Origin: CAYVSF01 sp046482855
GTDB lineage: Bacteria; Bacteroidota; Bacteroidia; Bacteroidales; UBA12077
NCBI GenBank assembly: GCA_046482855.1
Contig: JAWOEH010000241.1
Location: 1-8,822, forward strand
Length of the DNA: 8,822 bases
Direction: 5' to 3'
The first letter of the stretch is position 1, and the number at the start of each line of letters is the position of its first letter. Positions 7,291 through 8,822 of the stretch are shown here, in pieces. The notes under the pieces were generated by a model. It worked only from the letters and a program-made list of their open reading frames with translations, was not told the origin of the DNA and made no database searches. A program made the translations under genes and the position numbers.

Positions 7291-7317
7291 GCAGGGCTGC
7301 CTTTTAGGCGGCCCTGC
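7291..7317. terminator. Hairpin between convergent pepO and the 7359-7826 gene
   Basis: GCAGGGC (7291-7297) pairs with GCCCTGC (7311-7317). After a T-G wobble, GCC (7299-7301) pairs with GGC (7307-7309), giving an 11 bp GC-rich stem with a 5-nt loop. It begins 22 nt after the pepO stop. On the plus strand no T-run follows, while on the minus strand the stem is followed by TTTGTTTTGT, so it is better formed as a terminator for the leftward gene. It plausibly serves both converging units. Confidence 0.72.
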
Positions 7318-7358
7318 TGCGTTATCAACTAATTATGACCTGGCGAAGTATCGTATTT

Positions 7359-7826
7359 TTACAGCCGAATGGTCAGTCCGTATTCAATCTCTTTTGGCAG
7401 TTCAAAATTCTCGGTGATTTCACCTGTTTCTTTGTCAACGATTGTGTCTGATTCGTTGTTTTCTTTCAGGTATTTTTCCCGTTCCTTCTTTTCTTTAGTC
7501 AACTGTTGTATTTGCTGGTCAAGTTCCGACCACTTATTATCAACCGAAAAATTCCATTTTGTGCGCGTTGATATATTGACTCTTGCTTCGTTATACTCGA
7601 AGGATTTCGCTTGTTTTTCTGCAGCTTTGTTAAGTGCCGGTTGTTTTAGAGTGTCGATGAGTCCTTTTAGGTAAGTTTCATAGCGTTTGAGTTCCACATA
7701 CACTTTGAGGAGATCATAATTTTCATTATCAATGATGGCTTGGGCGTTGCTTGTTGCCAACTCGATAATTTCTTTTTTGTGTAGGTGTTTTTCAATATTA
7801 CCCAATTGTCTGACGAGTTTTCCCAT
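7359..7826 (-). CDS. Small helical protein of unknown function, resembling phage/prophage proteins
   Basis: 155 aa, leftward, convergent with pepO. I do not recognise a named family. What can be seen: no signal peptide or membrane segment; a largely helical N-terminal half with KVYVELKRYETYLKGLIDTL at 41-60; a short motif TKWNFSVDNKW (89-99); a strongly charged predicted coiled coil (about 100-121, LTKEKKEREKYL); and a tail containing DKETGEIT (131-138). This order (helical LKR-E segment, a [KR]-[WY]-[DN]-F-S...W motif, then I..L...KKERE and D.ETGE near the end) resembles, from memory, small cytosolic proteins in Bacteroidota phages and prophages encoded near recombination genes. That is an inference, not a search result. 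G+C is about 37%, lower than neighbours. The start at 7826 is the first ATG; no Shine-Dalgarno sequence is seen. No integrase or other phage genes are in the window, so it is an orphan here. Confidence 0.75.
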   Translation of the reverse strand: MGKLVRQLGNIEKHLHKKEIIELATSNAQAIIDNENYDLLKVYVELKRYETYLKGLIDTLKQPALNKAAEKQAKSFEYNEARVNISTRTKWNFSVDNKWSELDQQIQQLTKEKKEREKYLKENNESDTIVDKETGEITENFELPKEIEYGLTIRL

Positions 7827-8007
7827 CTGTATATTTTTGCATAAAAGATTTCTAGTCTGACGCCAAAGTTTTTTTACAAATTAAAAAGAAAAAGGTTAAA
7901 ATAGAAGTTTTTTCCGGTAGAATTGAATTAGAGAAGAAAGAAATTAGGTGTATTTAATTCATATATTATTAGTTAGCCTTATAAAAAGGATGAATAGTGT
8001 CATTGAA

Positions 8008-8193
8008 TTAAGCAACTAGGCCATAGTATTTATAAAGATCAGTCGTTAAGCACCTATAAAATTCTTCGCATACGCGCTTTCTGTTGTAATTCATGCTTCC
8101 TATAAGTGAGATAGCGTTGCTTACTTTTACTTTGGAGAACTCTATGATTAAAATAAACACCTGATTACTAAATGCATAATCGGCAAAATGCAA
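8008..8193 (-). other. Doubtful 61-codon open frame, possible gene remnant
   Basis: Leftward open frame from ATG 8193 to TAA 8008, within the AT-rich spacer. The translation has a mixed hydrophobic/basic composition (for example SMNYNRKRVCEEFYR near residues 33-47, ending DLYKYYGLVA) that is not obviously low-complexity, so it could be the tail of a decayed gene. There is no Shine-Dalgarno sequence and no convincing promoter in front of it, and I recognise no family. In DNA this AT-rich a 61-codon frame is only mildly unexpected. I list it as a possibility, not as a gene. Confidence 0.15.
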
Positions 8194-8241
8194 GAAACTA
8201 TCTACCGATCTCTAATAATTTTAATGACAAGGTTTTGGTTT

Positions 8242-8283
8242 TTAGTATTTTATCAGGAGTTTATCCCATATGCCCTCCTGCAT
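8242..8283 (-). other. 13-codon reading frame with strong Shine-Dalgarno sequence
   Basis: On the minus strand GGAGG (8298-8294) is followed after a 10-nt spacer by ATG at 8283 and a 13-residue frame, MQEGIWDKLLIKY, ending in TAA at 8242. It begins 65 nt downstream of the pbpC stop. The SD match is the best in the window. Codons 2-3 (CAGGAG) are complementary to codons 9-10 (CTCCTG), so the message could fold on itself. It may be a leader-like peptide, the 5' scrap of a lost gene, or chance. Confidence 0.2.
8254..8280. repeat. Short inverted repeat CAGGAG/CTCCTG
   Basis: CAGGAG (8254-8259) and CTCCTG (8275-8280) form a 6 bp inverted repeat with a 15-nt loop. On the plus strand it is followed by an interrupted T-run (TTTTAATTTTA, 8283-8293). 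On the minus strand, the direction of pbpC transcription, no U-run follows, so it is a poor pbpC terminator. It overlaps the 13-codon frame. Confidence 0.3.
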
Positions 8284-8348
8284 TTTAATTTTACCTCCAA
8301 AAAAGTTTTCCTTCTCTTTTTCTTCAAAATAAATCGTTATGTAATTAC

Positions 8349-8822
8349 TTACCGCGTAACCATGGAAAACGAGCAAGAAAGCTCATGCCCTTGCGAGTCC
8401 ATTAGCGTGAGGGTGTGTTCCCCCGAATTGAGCGGCAGACTGATTTCATGTGTACCGGTGGTTTTGCCCACAAAGTTGGCATCTACATACCAGTACACGG
8501 TAGCATCCGGCTGGTTGTGGGCTGCCTGAAAGACGGTTTGCTGCCGGTTTCCGTCAAAATCAACAGGCAAAAAGAGGGTAGCGCCGGATGTCGGATAAAT
8601 CAGCTGTAAAGGTTCTCCGGTGCCCGATTCGCAATCAGCTCGCCACGGGGGTAGCGGACGGTAATCGGGGTGTGCTTGTTGGTAATACCAGGCCATGGCG
8701 GGAGGCAAAACAAACCACGAGGTATGTTGCATTTTCGATGGTGGGTAGCACGAGCTGTTCACCCTGTAGCCCTCCTGATCCAGATGTATGCGCCGGTGAA
8801 AGGGACAGGCCGCAAAACGCCG
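8349..8822 (-). CDS. pbpC: Penicillin-binding protein 1C, C-terminal part only
   Basis: Leftward gene ending at TAA 8349; the frame is open to the right edge, giving the last 157 residues. An in-frame GTG at 8762 is internal, because the reading frame before it (RRFAACPFHRRIHLDQEGYR) is also typical of this family. Recognisable parts, numbered within the fragment: CPFHRRIHLD (6-15), SWFVLPPAMAWYYQQAHPDYRPLPPW (35-60), and the C-terminal beta-sandwich domain found in bifunctional PBP1C enzymes (about 71-157, LIYPTSGATLFLPVDFDG...TVYWYVDANFVG...GEHTLTLMD). Cysteines at 6, 25, 64 and 150 could form disulfides in the periplasm. Complete PBP1C has a transmembrane anchor, a glycosyltransferase (GT51) domain and a transpeptidase domain, all outside this window. 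PbpC is commonly encoded just downstream of a large alpha-2-macroglobulin-like protein (yfhM type), which would lie beyond the right edge. G+C is about 56%, well above the rest of the window. Confidence 0.93.
   Translation of the reverse strand, partial: RRFAACPFHRRIHLDQEGYRVNSSCYPPSKMQHTSWFVLPPAMAWYYQQAHPDYRPLPPWRADCESGTGEPLQLIYPTSGATLFLPVDFDGNRQQTVFQAAHNQPDATVYWYVDANFVGKTTGTHEISLPLNSGEHTLTLMDSQGHELSCSFSMVTR

Larger units (their letters stand above)
7827..8348. other. AT-rich intergenic region without a confident gene
   Basis: About 520 bp between the 7359-7826 gene and pbpC, both leftward. Counted by line, 7861-8340 is about 29% G+C, against about 43% in lon. It should contain the promoter of the 7359-7826 gene (for example AAACTTTG, at 7873-7866 on the minus strand, has one mismatch to TAnnTTTG, but no good -33 element) and the 3' untranslated end of pbpC, for which no convincing terminator is seen. 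It also holds a 61-codon leftward open frame (8008-8193) and a 13-codon SD-preceded frame (8242-8283), listed separately. No tRNA, CRISPR repeat or insertion-sequence end was recognised. Confidence 0.7.

Noticed and set aside
7369..7674. Rightward 101-codon Ser/Phe-rich open frame
   Set aside because: It is antisense to the 7359-7826 gene; the Ser/Phe richness is the mirror of Lys/Glu codons on the other strand.
7922..8010. Direct repeat ATTGAATTA (7922-7930 and 8002-8010) as a possible target-site duplication
   Set aside because: Nine AT-rich bases repeated 80 bp apart are expected by chance in 29% G+C DNA, and no terminal inverted repeats or transposase lie between them.
8188..8529. Rightward 113-codon open frame with a hydrophobic N-terminus
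   Set aside because: Its second half is antisense to well-supported pbpC and its first half is AT-rich spacer, where Phe/Leu/Ile-rich translations arise by chance; no SD or family resemblance.
8349..8762. Treating the leftward frame starting at GTG 8762 as a complete 137-aa gene
   Set aside because: The frame stays open to the window edge and the upstream residues continue the PBP1C pattern (CPFHRRIHLD), so it is the 3' end of a larger gene.

Overview
The window looks like chromosomal DNA from a member of the Bacteroidota, most likely Bacteroidales or Marinilabiliales-like. The grounds are AT-leaning genes (about 43% G+C by sampled lines), AT-rich leaders mostly without Shine-Dalgarno sequences, plausible -33/-7 promoters of the TTTG / TAnnTTTG kind, lipoprotein signal peptides on secreted peptidases, and protein sequences that read like that phylum. 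The genus cannot be fixed from the sequence alone.

Layout. Positions 1-1111 carry two leftward genes: the N-terminal end of a lipoprotein M19 (renal dipeptidase-type) peptidase, cut by the window edge, and upstream of it a protein-L-isoaspartate O-methyltransferase (pcm) with an N-terminal export signal. A 160 bp divergent spacer follows, then rightward lon (ATP-dependent protease, complete), which ends in a striking 20 bp perfect hairpin. Next come rightward rocD (ornithine aminotransferase) with its own promoter and a clean intrinsic terminator, and rightward pepO (M13 metallopeptidase lipoprotein). An 11 bp hairpin then separates pepO from a convergent leftward gene of unknown function (155 aa, phage-protein-like). 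After about 520 bp of very AT-rich DNA (about 29% G+C), the window ends inside the 3' end of a leftward, GC-richer (about 56%) pbpC, encoding penicillin-binding protein 1C.

Functional reading. Apart from rocD, the left three quarters is rich in protein maintenance and turnover: repair of damaged aspartyl residues (Pcm), cytosolic ATP-dependent degradation (Lon), and two envelope-anchored peptidases (M13 endopeptidase, M19 dipeptidase). RocD links ornithine/arginine breakdown to glutamate semialdehyde. The genes do not form one operon: there are divergent promoters and terminators between them, so the grouping is suggestive only.

The right quarter (7359-8348) is the accessory-looking part. 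It has a lone phage-type gene, no obvious partners, AT-rich DNA with possible gene debris, and an abrupt G+C rise into pbpC. I did not find a CRISPR array, tRNA, rRNA, complete insertion sequence or clear defence system. The most notable points are the exported SAM-dependent methyltransferase, the orphan phage-like gene, and the small SD-led reading frame downstream of pbpC.
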